A model generated the notes under the pieces. That model did not search any database. It saw nothing but the letters and a program-made list of their open reading frames with translations, and had not been told where the DNA came from. The position numbers were made by a program, and so were the translations under genes. Of a DNA stretch of 64,000 nt, positions 26,487 to 35,631 are shown in pieces; position 1 is the stretch's first letter; every line of letters starts with the position of its first letter. Origin of the DNA: Cyclobacteriaceae bacterium (lineage in GTDB: Bacteria > Bacteroidota > Bacteroidia > Cytophagales > Cyclobacteriaceae); contig JANQOR010000038.1 of NCBI GenBank assembly GCA_028285685.1, positions 434,001 through 498,000 of the forward strand, written 5' to 3'.

Positions 26487-26825
26487 ATGGAAATCAAAGA
26501 TCTACTGAAGTACACCTATGGTCTTGTCCCTATTGTTGCTGGCCTGGACAAATTCACAAATATTCTGACGAATTGGGGTCAATATGCGGAAGGAATGGCC
26601 GGTATGCTTCCATTTGATATCGGTACTTTCATGATGATCGTTGGGGTCATTGAAATTGTAGCAGGTGTTCTTGTTTTAATGAAACCCAAGATCGGTTCAT
26701 TGGTGGTCGCTGGCTGGCTGGTAGCGATTGCCTTGGTGTTAATATTCGGTGGCCGCTACCTGGACGTGGCTGTTAGAGACCTTGTGATGGCCATCGGTGC
26801 TTATGCACTATCGAAGTTATCCTGA
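26487..26825 (+). CDS. DoxX-like small membrane protein
   Basis: 112 residues with about four hydrophobic segments: KYTYGLVPIVAGLDKFTNIL (8-28), FMMIVGVIEIVAGVLVLM (50-68), VVAGWLVAIALVLIFGG (73-90), and a short last one to 110. The layout and the conserved early GLDKF fit the DoxX / DUF4870-type membrane families of unknown or redox-related function. It is monocistronic, followed by a strong terminator at 26862-26890. It is divergent from an ECF sigma gene and shares a palindromic promoter region with it, so it is a likely target of that factor. Confidence 0.6.
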   Translation: MEIKDLLKYTYGLVPIVAGLDKFTNILTNWGQYAEGMAGMLPFDIGTFMMIVGVIEIVAGVLVLMKPKIGSLVVAGWLVAIALVLIFGGRYLDVAVRDLVMAIGAYALSKLS

Positions 26826-26861
26826 CGGTTAATCCTTGTTTTGTTAGGTTAATTAATGTGG

Positions 26862-26890
26862 GGCGGTGAAGAGGTTCACCGCCTTTTTTT
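26862..26890 (+). terminator. Rho-independent terminator
   Basis: A perfect 9-bp stem GGCGGTGAA / TTCACCGCC with the tetraloop GAGG, followed by seven T. It lies just after the DoxX-like gene and before the convergent protease gene. Confidence 0.9.
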
Positions 26891-26906
26891 ATGAAAATTT
26901 GTTAGC

Positions 26907-27590
26907 TCATAGCCTCTCTGCCATAGATATGGTATTTAGAATGATGTGAGCAACAATCAATGGCCAAAGGTTTCTGCCAGTAAGAATATATACCATTCCA
27001 AAAACAAGCCCAATTAGACCTGTTGTAACTGAGCGTGCTGATAGATCATAAGAATGTCTGAAGCCAAAAATTGCCGCCTGGAACAATACGGCTAGCATAG
27101 TGGAAAAGGGAACTTTTGAAAACACTGTTTCAAATCTATTCAGAGAGAATCCTCTGTCTTGAAGTTCCTCAAGAAACGATTCAATCCACACAAAGACTAT
27201 GATTGAAAAGAAGAGCGAAATGTTCCCTTTCAAATAATCGAATCTTGTGTCTGACTTTGAAGATGATTCGGAGGTGAAAAGAAGATCATTTATAAATATT
27301 TCGAAAATCATTAATGTGACAATTGTGCCTACTAGGGTAATAGCTACCATGCCTAACATCTTCAAGAAGCTATCAGGTCTACCCAGTCCCAGATCTTTCC
27401 AGGATTGCCCTCTATAGTATAATAGGATAGTGGCTACTCCCACAGTTGAGAATGATCTGAATAGCGCATTCCCCCAAAAGCCAATTGCCTCTATGTGGAT
27501 TATCCTGACTAAAAACATGATAGCAAGGAAGATGGTTAAGTCCGCAATTGCGCCTAAGTGGCTTGCTTCATTTTTTTTACTGGTTTGCAT
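26907..27590 (-). CDS. CPBP-family intramembrane metalloprotease
   Basis: 227 residues, mostly hydrophobic, with about six membrane helices. The CPBP/ABI motifs are present: EELQDRG (the EExxxR motif) near 138, FGFRH near 168 (F-x3-H), and HIILN near 216 (H-x3-N/D). These form the glutamate/histidine zinc site of Rce1-like proteases. In bacteria such proteins process or confer resistance to peptides, or are of unknown role. It stands alone, convergent with the DoxX-like gene. Confidence 0.8.
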   Translation of the reverse strand: MQTSKKNEASHLGAIADLTIFLAIMFLVRIIHIEAIGFWGNALFRSFSTVGVATILLYYRGQSWKDLGLGRPDSFLKMLGMVAITLVGTIVTLMIFEIFINDLLFTSESSSKSDTRFDYLKGNISLFFSIIVFVWIESFLEELQDRGFSLNRFETVFSKVPFSTMLAVLFQAAIFGFRHSYDLSARSVTTGLIGLVFGMVYILTGRNLWPLIVAHIILNTISMAERL

Positions 27591-27644
27591 TAGCTGTTAA
27601 TTCGTGTTGTCAGGTGTGTCTTTCGTGCTGGTTTTCCGAAAAAA

Positions 27645-28661
27645 TTAGAACCAATGAATATGGCTAATCTCGATTCCTTCCTCATCCGCCTCAGGAATAA
27701 GTAGAAGCTCAGTGTCGGTCTTGGTAGCGGCATCAAGGGCAACGATTCGATCCGTTCTATTGAAGATTACCTTGCTGAAGTTGCTGCTCCAGTTGGTGTT
27801 GAACACATCAACGTATGCTGTGTGTACATATTCAACATCTTCATCTAAGTCCAGAATGTGAAGCTCCCGCTCAATCCAGGCCCTATTCAATACATCAAGG
27901 AAGCTAACGTAGCGACCATCTTTCGAAAAAGTAAGCTCTTTCATCGTCCACTCAGCCAGACCTTGTCGAAGGTGCAAATCTTCATTGAAGATGTCGTAGC
28001 TATACAAGTCATCTGCTGTACTATAGAATATTTCGTAGCTGCCTGGTCTCCAACCTACGTTTTGGAAATACGGTGCGTCTGTCATAACCTCTTTGAAGAC
28101 CTCAGCTTCTTTAGCATCATAGACCAGCAACGTGTTCACATCATTCAACTCATAGGTGATAAGCAAGAATCTGCTATCAGAGGACCATATTGGAATGTGA
28201 AAACTATCTATATCAAGTTCTGCGAGTTCGACACCTAATTCAAGGTCAACTATATGCGTCTTTTCTTGACCCGCCAACTCATAGGCAATAAAACGATGAT
28301 TATGAGATACTGAAACGATAGCTACCTCATTGTCAAAGGAGAAAATTTCGCTTTTAGCTAAGGGTTCGGCATCAATGGCGAAAAGAATCTCATCTTCGAC
28401 GTAGTACAGCAGCTGATCAACCCACTGCATCGTCCAATCTCTACCAGTAAAATCGAGGAGGACAGATCTTCTTGTCTCATTAGCAGGGTCATACATATAT
28501 ACGGAAACAACTTCCTCTGGCTGTGAATGATCCTTGAGGCTATAGGCAAATGCATTGCTAATCTCAAATGGTCCCTGCTCTTCGGTACCAATATCATCCT
28601 TGTTGCATGCAGGAAGAAGAAACACTGCGATAAGCGAAATAACCGGTATTTTCCTTCGCAT
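27645..28661 (-). CDS. Lipoprotein with a WD40/TolB-like beta-propeller
   Basis: 338 residues. The start (MRRKIPVISLIAVFLLPAC) is a lipoprotein signal with Cys near 19, followed by NKDD, an acidic export-type tail. The body has TolB/DPP-like blades with recurring SxDxRFL, DGRYVSFLD and WSSNFSKVIF patterns, each beginning with a W(S/R) and aspartate turn. This predicts a periplasmic or surface propeller that binds a partner. No catalytic residues are seen. Confidence 0.6.
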   Translation of the reverse strand: MRRKIPVISLIAVFLLPACNKDDIGTEEQGPFEISNAFAYSLKDHSQPEEVVSVYMYDPANETRRSVLLDFTGRDWTMQWVDQLLYYVEDEILFAIDAEPLAKSEIFSFDNEVAIVSVSHNHRFIAYELAGQEKTHIVDLELGVELAELDIDSFHIPIWSSDSRFLLITYELNDVNTLLVYDAKEAEVFKEVMTDAPYFQNVGWRPGSYEIFYSTADDLYSYDIFNEDLHLRQGLAEWTMKELTFSKDGRYVSFLDVLNRAWIERELHILDLDEDVEYVHTAYVDVFNTNWSSNFSKVIFNRTDRIVALDAATKTDTELLLIPEADEEGIEISHIHWF

Positions 28662-28848
28662 TGTAAATGCATTTTAACTTTTCAAGTTGAAATATCGGTA
28701 AATAGAATGAAATTAAGTTGTAGAGTACTAAGCAATTGACCGTTATGTTCAGCTCATATGGGACAGATGGTTTGGAACAGAATCAGCAGTAACTAATTCG
28801 AGTTAAGGTGGCTTTTAGCTTCTTCTTTTAGTTTTGTTGGCTTGGATG

Positions 28849-29277
28849 TCAATTTGCGAATGTTTCAATCTCTTGAATGTAGGTTGTTGGCAATCCCAGT
28901 TGCATTGCAGTCTTAGCCAATTGCCCGGCGTATTCTTTATTCCGTCCCACTAGTTTTTCTAATGGCAAGTTGTAAACGATCACCTTTTGTGACTCATTGT
29001 TAAAGTCGGTGACTATGATTTCTTCGGGAACATAGTCTGCCACGCTCGATTCTCCATACAGGCTATCCAGCTCTATTTTACTTAAGGCCATTACCGCGCC
29101 ATATGCTCGTTTATCAGCCGATTTTGTGAGTGTTGCTCGCTCACCAATATTCAATTTGTAGCCCTCGGCATAGGCGAGCACTGGTTCGGTAGGTCGAAGC
29201 TCTTTTTCTCTCAATAGCTTTTTGTCCATGAATAGGCCATAAAAAAATACGGGTATCATTTCATTTTCCAAGTGCAT
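28849..29277 (-). CDS. Gamma-glutamylcyclotransferase-like (AIG2/GGCT) protein
   Basis: 142 residues of the GGCT/BtrG fold: VFFYGLFMDKKLL at 10-22 (the YGxLxx start of the family), ERATLTKSADKRAYGAVMAL near 46-65 and the later YVPEEIIV strand. The usual catalytic glutamate near 70-85 could be one of ELDSLYGE, but I cannot assign it. Family members cyclise gamma-glutamyl groups; many Bacteroidota copies are uncharacterised. A start six codons in (MIPVFF) is equally plausible. Confidence 0.6.
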   Translation of the reverse strand: MHLENEMIPVFFYGLFMDKKLLREKELRPTEPVLAYAEGYKLNIGERATLTKSADKRAYGAVMALSKIELDSLYGESSVADYVPEEIIVTDFNNESQKVIVYNLPLEKLVGRNKEYAGQLAKTAMQLGLPTTYIQEIETFAN

Positions 29278-29395
29278 AATGTTACAGATTTATCATCCTG
29301 GCTAAGCTACTTAATTCTCAAACTGATCTTCTTCTGATAAGCCATCAAAGAGTTCTATTGACACCTTCCAATCGTTTTGAGGAAGCCATTATCAA

Positions 29396-29692
29396 TCACC
29401 TGGTATGATCCTCAATTTCTTCAAAGACTTCTACGGAGGAACGTTGACCGAGCCTTCTCATAGCTTCCATTTCTTGTGGGTTTTCATTTCCCCAAAAGTT
29501 CTTCCATAATTCCAAGGAGTCCCATTTTGCTATCGTGATAACCTCCGTCTCATTTTCAAATGATCTCAGCAGGAAACTGCCACGTGCGCCCACAACAGAT
29601 GCATGAATGGAGTTGGTTGTTCTACTCCAGACTTTCTTAAATTCCTCAAAGTTCTTTTGAGGGACCTGCCAACGATAAACCACCCTTATCAT
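29396..29692 (-). CDS. Antibiotic biosynthesis monooxygenase (ABM)-domain protein
   Basis: 98 residues of a dimeric alpha/beta-barrel ABM fold: VVYRWQVPQKNFEEFKKVW at 4-22, GSFLLRSFENETEVITIAKW at 38-58, and WKNFWG at 63-68, then a final strand VEVFEEIED. Such domains act as cofactor-free monooxygenases or heme-degrading or quinone-modifying enzymes, but many are orphan. No conserved heme ligands are evident. It is an isolated gene. Confidence 0.6.
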   Translation of the reverse strand: MIRVVYRWQVPQKNFEEFKKVWSRTTNSIHASVVGARGSFLLRSFENETEVITIAKWDSLELWKNFWGNENPQEMEAMRRLGQRSSVEVFEEIEDHTR

Positions 29693-29798
29693 AGATTAGA
29701 ATTTGTTTAATGGTGATACAAACTTATCAATGCGTTTGACTATCGACCGCATCTCCTGACCTTTTCAAGGTAATCCTTATGTGATTTATAGCACAGTG

Positions 29799-32027
29799 TT
29801 AATTGAGAATGGTGACCCAACCTTTGAAATTGGAACCACATTCGTTGGTAATTGACCAGAAATAAGTGCCATCTGGCAACTTACCCCCATTCCAATCGTT
29901 TTGATAATTGTCTGATTTATAGACCATTACGCCTGTTCTTTGAAAAATTTTCAGTACAGAACCTAACAATCTTGTATCGACTACAAAGTGCTCATTCAAA
30001 CCGTCACCGTTTGGCGTAAAGAGATTTGGTATATTAAGATTATCAAATTTCGGAAAGACAAGTTCTATCGTATCTTGTTCTATACCGCAGGAATTTTCAA
30101 CCTCCACCCAGTAAATACCGGACTCGTTTACCTCCAGGGTTGAATTGTTCGATCCATTGCTCCATCTGTAAGCTGTTATGTTAGGATCCTCATTTCCTAG
30201 CACAATCGCATCGTCACAGATCCTCTTATCGACTCCGAGATCAATACTTGGGCGAAATACGGATGAAATATCAATTTGGTCAGTAACAATCCCACAGGAG
30301 TTACTTGCTGTAACCCAATAGTTACCCCCACTATTGACAATTATGGAGCTTTCAGTAGATCCGGTTGACCACAAGACATGATCTGCATTTTCTGCGCTAG
30401 CACTTATTGTGAGAGAATCCCCTTCACAAATTGTCATCTCACCTTGAGAATCAATTTCAACATAAGGTTCAGGAAGTACGAGTAGCTGTTTTGTGATGGA
30501 AACTGATTCGGCCATATTGCTAACTACCAATGTTATTGACTGCATTCCAGGCTGTGAAAAGCAAATGTCCGAAGGACTTTGTTCGTTGGTACTTTCAATG
30601 TTTGCCCCAGTGAAAAGCCATTCCCAACTATCAATAGCTCCAGAAGATTCATCCATCATGCTCAAACACCCATTTATGCAGATGCTATCTGAATTAAGCT
30701 GGAATTCGGCCCTGATATCCGACGAGCAAGAGAAAATCTCCCCGAGATCGATAGAGTTGATCTGTGGGGATACCGATAAGCCGAGGTTCAGATCACTACT
30801 TATTGAATTGGGGGTGCTAATTGAAGGAACTACGGCTGATTCGACCATATTGACATTCTGAACGCAATCGCCATCACCTTCTAGGTTTGTTTTTATGATT
30901 AAGATATCCTTATCTCCCTGTTCCTCGGTACATCCAAAAGCCATAATCATCCTGTTTGGATGAGAGATCACTGAAAGAATCTTGTCAGTTCCCTGCCCGG
31001 TAAAGGACCTGGACCAAACTAGATTACCGTTGTTATTTACTTTCATTAAAATGGGAGGATGGCCAGAATTAATTTCATGTGCTGAAATGATGTATTCCTG
31101 ACCTACCAATGTTGCTGAACTATATTGAATGTTGTTATCAGCTACACCAAAGGTCTTGGACCACCTCGTGTTTCCGGCGTTGTCTATTTCATTCATCCAT
31201 ATTTTGAGGCCACCTCCCCAGCTCCACGCATCATCAATGGTTTGTAATATTCCCCCACTTTCCGTGAGATATCCGTTAAATGCCTCATCATCTCCTCCTC
31301 CATACAAATTGGAGGACACAATTACACCTGCTTGATCCACTTCCATGATGAATCCATTATGTCCGGATATCCCCAGACCGCTTGACCAAGCTCCAGAAAT
31401 TATATAGTTACCGATATCATTTTCAATAAATTGAGCGAAGTTGATCCAATCATTGCCGCTTTGGCCGTACGTCTTCGACCATATTAAATTTCCATCAGAA
31501 TCTAATTTCGTAATCATTACATCCAGCAATCCATTATTTCCACCAACACCGAAGCTTTTTGTCCAACCACCGACTAATAAACTTCCATCGGTAGTTTGCA
31601 AGGCTGTGTATGCACGATCATCAGCAACTCCTCCAAATGTTTTCGACCATTCTACATTGTCCATCTCATCAAATTTGGTGATAAACCAATCATCATTTCC
31701 TGCACCAAAACTATCGGTCGTCCCTATCGTCAGATACCCTCCTTCGGATAATGGAATTGTACTAAATAGGATATCGGTGCCGTTACCTCCCACGGCTTTT
31801 GACCATAGTACGCTGCCCGTAGTGTCTAGTTTTATTATTAGTCCATCAGAAGGCGCGGAACCAGATTGAGTACTTCCTACAACAATTACGTGATCTTCGC
31901 TAATGAAAACACTTGAATTGGCAATGTCATCACCGACTTTCCTAAGGGTCTCTTTGAAATAATTTTGGGAGAGTAATTTGACGCAAGAAAAACAGAGTAT
32001 GGATAAGATTAGGATCTTTTTCTTCAA
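29799..32027 (-). CDS. T9SS-secreted surface protein with propeller-like, PKD and CHU_C (type B) domains
   Basis: 742 residues with signal peptide MKKKILILSILCFSCVKLLSQ. Residues 22-395 hold about seven propeller-like repeats around WSK(T/A)(F/Y)GG and DGSLLVGG phrases. A PKD-type domain at about 445-520 (WEWLFTGANIESTNEQSPSDICF by parts) and two Ig-like segments, each with an (N/S)SGGNYWV or NESGIYWVEV tail, follow to 655. The end (IPNLFTPNGDGLNEHF) is the gliding-motility CHU_C / type B sorting domain for type IX export. The start is TTG at 32027 with an in-frame stop just upstream. A GAAAACTAAGCTAGCAAA element lies 90 nt upstream. Confidence 0.85.
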   Translation of the reverse strand: MKKKILILSILCFSCVKLLSQNYFKETLRKVGDDIANSSVFISEDHVIVVGSTQSGSAPSDGLIIKLDTTGSVLWSKAVGGNGTDILFSTIPLSEGGYLTIGTTDSFGAGNDDWFITKFDEMDNVEWSKTFGGVADDRAYTALQTTDGSLLVGGWTKSFGVGGNNGLLDVMITKLDSDGNLIWSKTYGQSGNDWINFAQFIENDIGNYIISGAWSSGLGISGHNGFIMEVDQAGVIVSSNLYGGGDDEAFNGYLTESGGILQTIDDAWSWGGGLKIWMNEIDNAGNTRWSKTFGVADNNIQYSSATLVGQEYIISAHEINSGHPPILMKVNNNGNLVWSRSFTGQGTDKILSVISHPNRMIMAFGCTEEQGDKDILIIKTNLEGDGDCVQNVNMVESAVVPSISTPNSISSDLNLGLSVSPQINSIDLGEIFSCSSDIRAEFQLNSDSICINGCLSMMDESSGAIDSWEWLFTGANIESTNEQSPSDICFSQPGMQSITLVVSNMAESVSITKQLLVLPEPYVEIDSQGEMTICEGDSLTISASAENADHVLWSTGSTESSIIVNSGGNYWVTASNSCGIVTDQIDISSVFRPSIDLGVDKRICDDAIVLGNEDPNITAYRWSNGSNNSTLEVNESGIYWVEVENSCGIEQDTIELVFPKFDNLNIPNLFTPNGDGLNEHFVVDTRLLGSVLKIFQRTGVMVYKSDNYQNDWNGGKLPDGTYFWSITNECGSNFKGWVTILN

Positions 32028-32116
32028 GGGTGGGGTGATTTATTGATGTTATTCCATATTCTATAATTGCTGTATCAGTCCTAGCTAGTTTGTATCTCTA
32101 ATCCCAATCTTTCAGT

Positions 32117-32134
32117 GAAAACTAAGCTAGCAAA
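32117..32134 (-). promoter_or_regulatory. Shared promoter-like element, copy 1
   Basis: Plus-strand reading GAAAACTAAGCTAGCAAA. On the coding (minus) strand it gives TTTGCTAGCTTAGTTTTC, whose TAGCTTAG resembles the TAnnTTTG -7 box, with a TTG 20 nt upstream of it. It is 90 nt from the T9SS gene start and matches copy 3 at 17 of 18 positions. Confidence 0.45.
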
Positions 32135-32298
32135 GCTGCAATTCAACAACAAGATGTCAGATAAGAAACCGTACCACAATTCTTATTTTAGTTGCTTTAA
32201 TCTTTAACAGATCGTCAAAATGGAACTGTCTGTAGGTCCTGTAAGCTCATGATCTTCTATCTAACGGAACCTTCATTTTAAGAACAATTGTGTCTCAG

Positions 32299-33441
32299 CT
32301 ATTCGATCTTAAATTCCACATAATTGTTTCCTGAAAGCGGTTTCCCCAATAGTACGTCAAGAGTAAGTTGAATTAGGTATTGATGGTTCTTGGCTTGGGA
32401 AATAAGAGATGATTCGTCAATAAACTCATAGTTGCTTACATAAGATTCTCGAATCACGCCCAAGCTTGTGAATTGACCATGGTTAAGCGGGTTGTTTAAT
32501 GTATAGTAGGTAAATAAATCCTGATTAAAAAATTGATATGGTTTATACTCTGGTGCTGGGTTAGTTGTTCTCTTCCCTTCGTCATCAAGGTAGGTGGCTG
32601 AGGCCGAGAAAACCATGGTTTTTGTTTTAAACTCATTTCCATGATTTCGAAACAGGGAATCCATTTCGCGGTACAGGTAAGCAAATTCCTCAAGCCCATA
32701 GTGTTCCAATGAAGAATCATATATCAAATAGCTCTTAAAGTTGACACTATTACGATGATTCATTTGAAGTGCAACTCCGCCACCCCAACTGTGTCCAAGG
32801 TAGTGTATCTGATCAGCATCGACGAATGGTAAGCCCGATGCAAAAGAGTAGATAAACTCAACATCCTCTAAGGCTTGCGGATAGGAATGAGTAGCCTGAT
32901 TCGGCCAGTGGTAGTATGAGGAGATAACTGCGAATCCATGGGAAGCAGCATATTCAAACAAGGTACTGTTTTCAAAAGGAACGCCACCATTTCCATGATG
33001 GTAAATTATAGTTGGAAATTTGCCATCTTTCTCAGCGATGCTAGTTGAAGATTTTACACTACCCTTTAGCACCGCTTCTAAAAGATCAGCACCGTACCTT
33101 GGCGTTTCATCGGTATCTAAATTAACCATGACACCAAAATTCAGAACTGAGTTAAGCTGCATTTTATAAATACTGTCGGCTAATTCACTCACTTTTTCGG
33201 ACCCACCGTAATCAAGGAAATCTTGGTAGGAATTTGGTGATCCAGTTTGTTTACAGGGGAGCCAAAAATTGATGAAATAAGGCTTTGCACCCTGGTATGT
33301 ACCAAACTCGTACCTGTTGGTAGAATCATAGACGACTGTGTCAGAGTAGCTCACATAATATTCTCCATTTGACAATTCACCTTGAGCATAGGAAGCAACC
33401 GAAATATTGAAAATTGAAATGACGGTTAAAAGTATTTTCAT
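32299..33441 (-). CDS. Secreted alpha/beta-hydrolase (PAF-acetylhydrolase / esterase-like)
   Basis: 380 residues with a signal peptide (MKILLTVISIFNISVASYAQ). The alpha/beta-hydrolase core starts near 140 (IIYHHGNGG oxyanion region). The nucleophile elbow GHSWGG (Ser near 217) and the later DSSLEH are seen; the catalytic His may be in LNHGQF near 325 or HQYL near 354. The layout resembles secreted lipases and PAF-acetylhydrolase-type esterases. The substrate is unknown. A variant of the shared upstream element lies 70 nt before its start. Confidence 0.7.
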   Translation of the reverse strand: MKILLTVISIFNISVASYAQGELSNGEYYVSYSDTVVYDSTNRYEFGTYQGAKPYFINFWLPCKQTGSPNSYQDFLDYGGSEKVSELADSIYKMQLNSVLNFGVMVNLDTDETPRYGADLLEAVLKGSVKSSTSIAEKDGKFPTIIYHHGNGGVPFENSTLFEYAASHGFAVISSYYHWPNQATHSYPQALEDVEFIYSFASGLPFVDADQIHYLGHSWGGGVALQMNHRNSVNFKSYLIYDSSLEHYGLEEFAYLYREMDSLFRNHGNEFKTKTMVFSASATYLDDEGKRTTNPAPEYKPYQFFNQDLFTYYTLNNPLNHGQFTSLGVIRESYVSNYEFIDESSLISQAKNHQYLIQLTLDVLLGKPLSGNNYVEFKIE

Positions 33442-33510
33442 ATGCGACTATTGTGTGCCGATTAGGCGTGCATCCAATCCGGTCTCTGATTACTTTTCGT
33501 AACCAGCAGC

Positions 33511-33529
33511 GAAAAACGAAGCTAGTAAA
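33511..33529 (-). promoter_or_regulatory. Shared promoter-like element, copy 2 (diverged)
   Basis: GAAAAACGAAGCTAGTAAA on the plus strand, one base longer than copies 1 and 3 and with three substitutions; it gives TAGCTTCG on the coding strand. It is 70 nt from the hydrolase start. Confidence 0.35.
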
Positions 33530-33638
33530 GTTTGTAAAGACTCCCTAACAAGGTTACACCATGAAGCAGAGGAATTATAGATTCCCGCTGGAATAAATAA
33601 GTCGCTCCTGGAAACTTATGAGGTTATCCTTTTTCCAT

Positions 33639-34304
33639 TTAAAACCGATACCCGAAGTGAAGTCCGGGCTCAAATAAATAATAGTTTGGCCATTTGCTTT
33701 CAACTTGTTCAAATGAGTCGGGAAAGTTGGTATTGACGGGCCAGTAGTTAATGACAAAGGATGGTTCCAAAAACCAGCGTCTTTTAAAGAGCTCAATCCT
33801 GTATCCCGTTCTCAGCTGACACCATAGTTGAAATCCGGATTGGATTTTTTCATCTTGGGTGTCGTAAAAATTTTGAAGAAATGGAGTTGCCTGGATCGTT
33901 GAATACAGGCCTTTCCAATGAAATCGTTGGTATCCAACGCCAATACCGAAAGATCTGATTTTTCCGGGATAAACATCATCTGACGATTCCCAAAGTTGTA
34001 TTCCAAGCGGATGGTAGTACGCCCAGGTAATTGCCTCTGCTATAATGACATCTCTCGAATTCAGATAGTAGCCATAGTTTAGCTGAAAATACTGTGGAGG
34101 CTCCTTTCTATCCAAGTTCCCTAGCAGAAACACCGAACTTCCCATTGAATGATTCCAATCATTGATTTGCCCGACGATCTTCGATGAAGAATCTGAACGA
34201 TCTTTTTGTTGACAGAGTATGGATGTAGTTGAGCAAAAGAAGATCATTGTCAACATCATTACCCTATTTGAAATATCATTTCTCATTGTTATAATTTTAG
34301 TCAT
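33639..34304 (-). CDS. Outer-membrane beta-barrel protein of unknown function
   Basis: 221 residues. After a 30-residue signal region (MMLTMIFFCSTTSILCQ) the sequence is a string of amphipathic strands with aromatic girdles (YFQLNYGYYLNSRD, SFGIGVGYQRFHWKG, WCQLRTGYRIELFKRRWFLEP by parts) ending in a terminal LHFGYRF. The final phenylalanine and strand periodicity fit an 8- to 10-strand barrel. No named family is recognised. A later Met (residue 7) is also a possible start. AAGAACGAAAGTAGAGAGG about 111 nt upstream may be a weak relative of the shared element. Confidence 0.55.
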   Translation of the reverse strand: MTKIITMRNDISNRVMMLTMIFFCSTTSILCQQKDRSDSSSKIVGQINDWNHSMGSSVFLLGNLDRKEPPQYFQLNYGYYLNSRDVIIAEAITWAYYHPLGIQLWESSDDVYPGKIRSFGIGVGYQRFHWKGLYSTIQATPFLQNFYDTQDEKIQSGFQLWCQLRTGYRIELFKRRWFLEPSFVINYWPVNTNFPDSFEQVESKWPNYYLFEPGLHFGYRF

Positions 34305-34545
34305 TTCTCATAGCAGACACAAGATATTTATTCGTGGTGAGACGCTGGCGAGATACTTACAATAACAGCGTCTAGCGGGTACATATGAATTGAGTGCTCT
34401 GCTGATGATAATTTAAGAACGAAAGTAGAGAGGCAGTGGGCAAGTTTGTTCATAAGATGCATCTACAACGAGTTTACAACGAAGGAACCTGACATTACAG
34501 AGGTATTTAGTCTTATCGAAGAGCCTTTAAGACAACGAAGCCTTA

Positions 34546-35544
34546 CTAGCCGGCTTTTAGTCTTTCGATCAACGTATCGAAAGCCCTCTGAAAATTTAGA
34601 TATCCCTTCTCTTTGGCCATCATTGATCCAACTTCAGCGAAGTCCATAGCTTCGGATTTTCGCTCCTGCTTTTCCCGAACCACAGCTAGACCGTAAAGAC
34701 TCTTGCATAGCACAATACCATGTTGCAACTCCTCAGACAAGAAATTAGCTTTTACATAATATTCCTCAGCCATAGAAACATCCCCAAGCTCCAGATAATA
34801 TGAGCCCAAATTACCTAATGCATGGGCTTCCGAGTAGTTTCGATTGATTGCCTTCGCAAATTCATAAGCTCGACCATGATGAAAAAGTGCTGAGTCCATC
34901 GCGCCAGATCTTCTAAAAACAACAGCGGTGTGTGTGTGATTTCGTATAATTCCGACGGTATCACGACTAGAAAAAGAAATGTCGAGTCCTTTTTGAAAGC
35001 ATTTTTTACTTTCTTCTTCAGCTCCTTCAATTTGGAAAATCGTACCTTGACGATATAGCACTTTTGAAGTAAGTACATCGTTGCGTTTTTCTGTAGCGTG
35101 GGTCATGGCGGTGTCCAGGTACGCTCTGGACTGAGCCAGAGCATCTTCACGCTTGAAATAACTCCAATTTAAATAGGATAAATCACCAAGCCCGTAGAAT
35201 GCATCCCCCAGATGATCCGGGATGTCATACAGTCTGGAGTAGTGAATTGTCTTATGGAAAGATTCTTCTGCATTACCATATTTTTCAAGATATCTGAAAT
35301 TTTCTGCCAGGAGTAAATGCAACTGTATCTGATCTCTCCTGGCCAAGTCTTCAGTCAAATTGATTTGTAAAAGTTCGTGGGCTTCTCTCCATTTTCCCTG
35401 GTTGGAAAGGTTAATTATGATTGGTTTAAGATCTGAGAAAAGGGTCGATTTTGAAGACGTAGATGAACAACCTAAACAAAACATGAAAATGATTGCTGCG
35501 AAGACTAGTGGGTATATACCAATCCGCTTTTTGGTCTGCTGCAT
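34546..35544 (-). CDS. Tetratricopeptide-repeat lipoprotein
   Basis: 332 residues from the ATG at 35544. A TTG-started extension to 35604 is less likely because it would put 20 polar residues before the signal. The N-terminus (IGIYPLVFAAIIFMFCLGC) has a lipobox. It is followed by about seven TPR-like helix pairs, for example LHLLLAENFRYLEKYGNAEESFHKTI, YGLGDLSYLN and SEAHALGNLGSYYLELGDVSMAEEY in sections. It resembles the sensor half of TPR-regulators (cf. tetratricopeptide histidine kinases) but ends without a DNA-binding or kinase domain. Likely an envelope scaffold. Confidence 0.65.
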   Translation of the reverse strand: MQQTKKRIGIYPLVFAAIIFMFCLGCSSTSSKSTLFSDLKPIIINLSNQGKWREAHELLQINLTEDLARRDQIQLHLLLAENFRYLEKYGNAEESFHKTIHYSRLYDIPDHLGDAFYGLGDLSYLNWSYFKREDALAQSRAYLDTAMTHATEKRNDVLTSKVLYRQGTIFQIEGAEEESKKCFQKGLDISFSSRDTVGIIRNHTHTAVVFRRSGAMDSALFHHGRAYEFAKAINRNYSEAHALGNLGSYYLELGDVSMAEEYYVKANFLSEELQHGIVLCKSLYGLAVVREKQERKSEAMDFAEVGSMMAKEKGYLNFQRAFDTLIERLKAG

Positions 35545-35631
35545 GTCTACTTTGTTAGATACATAATGTCTAAAGTTGCTTATTACTTTTTTAAATGCAG
35601 TCAATCTTTTAGGCCTTTAACCATCTATTAA

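Noticed and set aside
31441-31869. 142-codon frame on the plus strand inside the T9SS protein gene
   Set aside because: Antisense shadow of a repeat-rich gene; serine/proline-rich composition without a domain.
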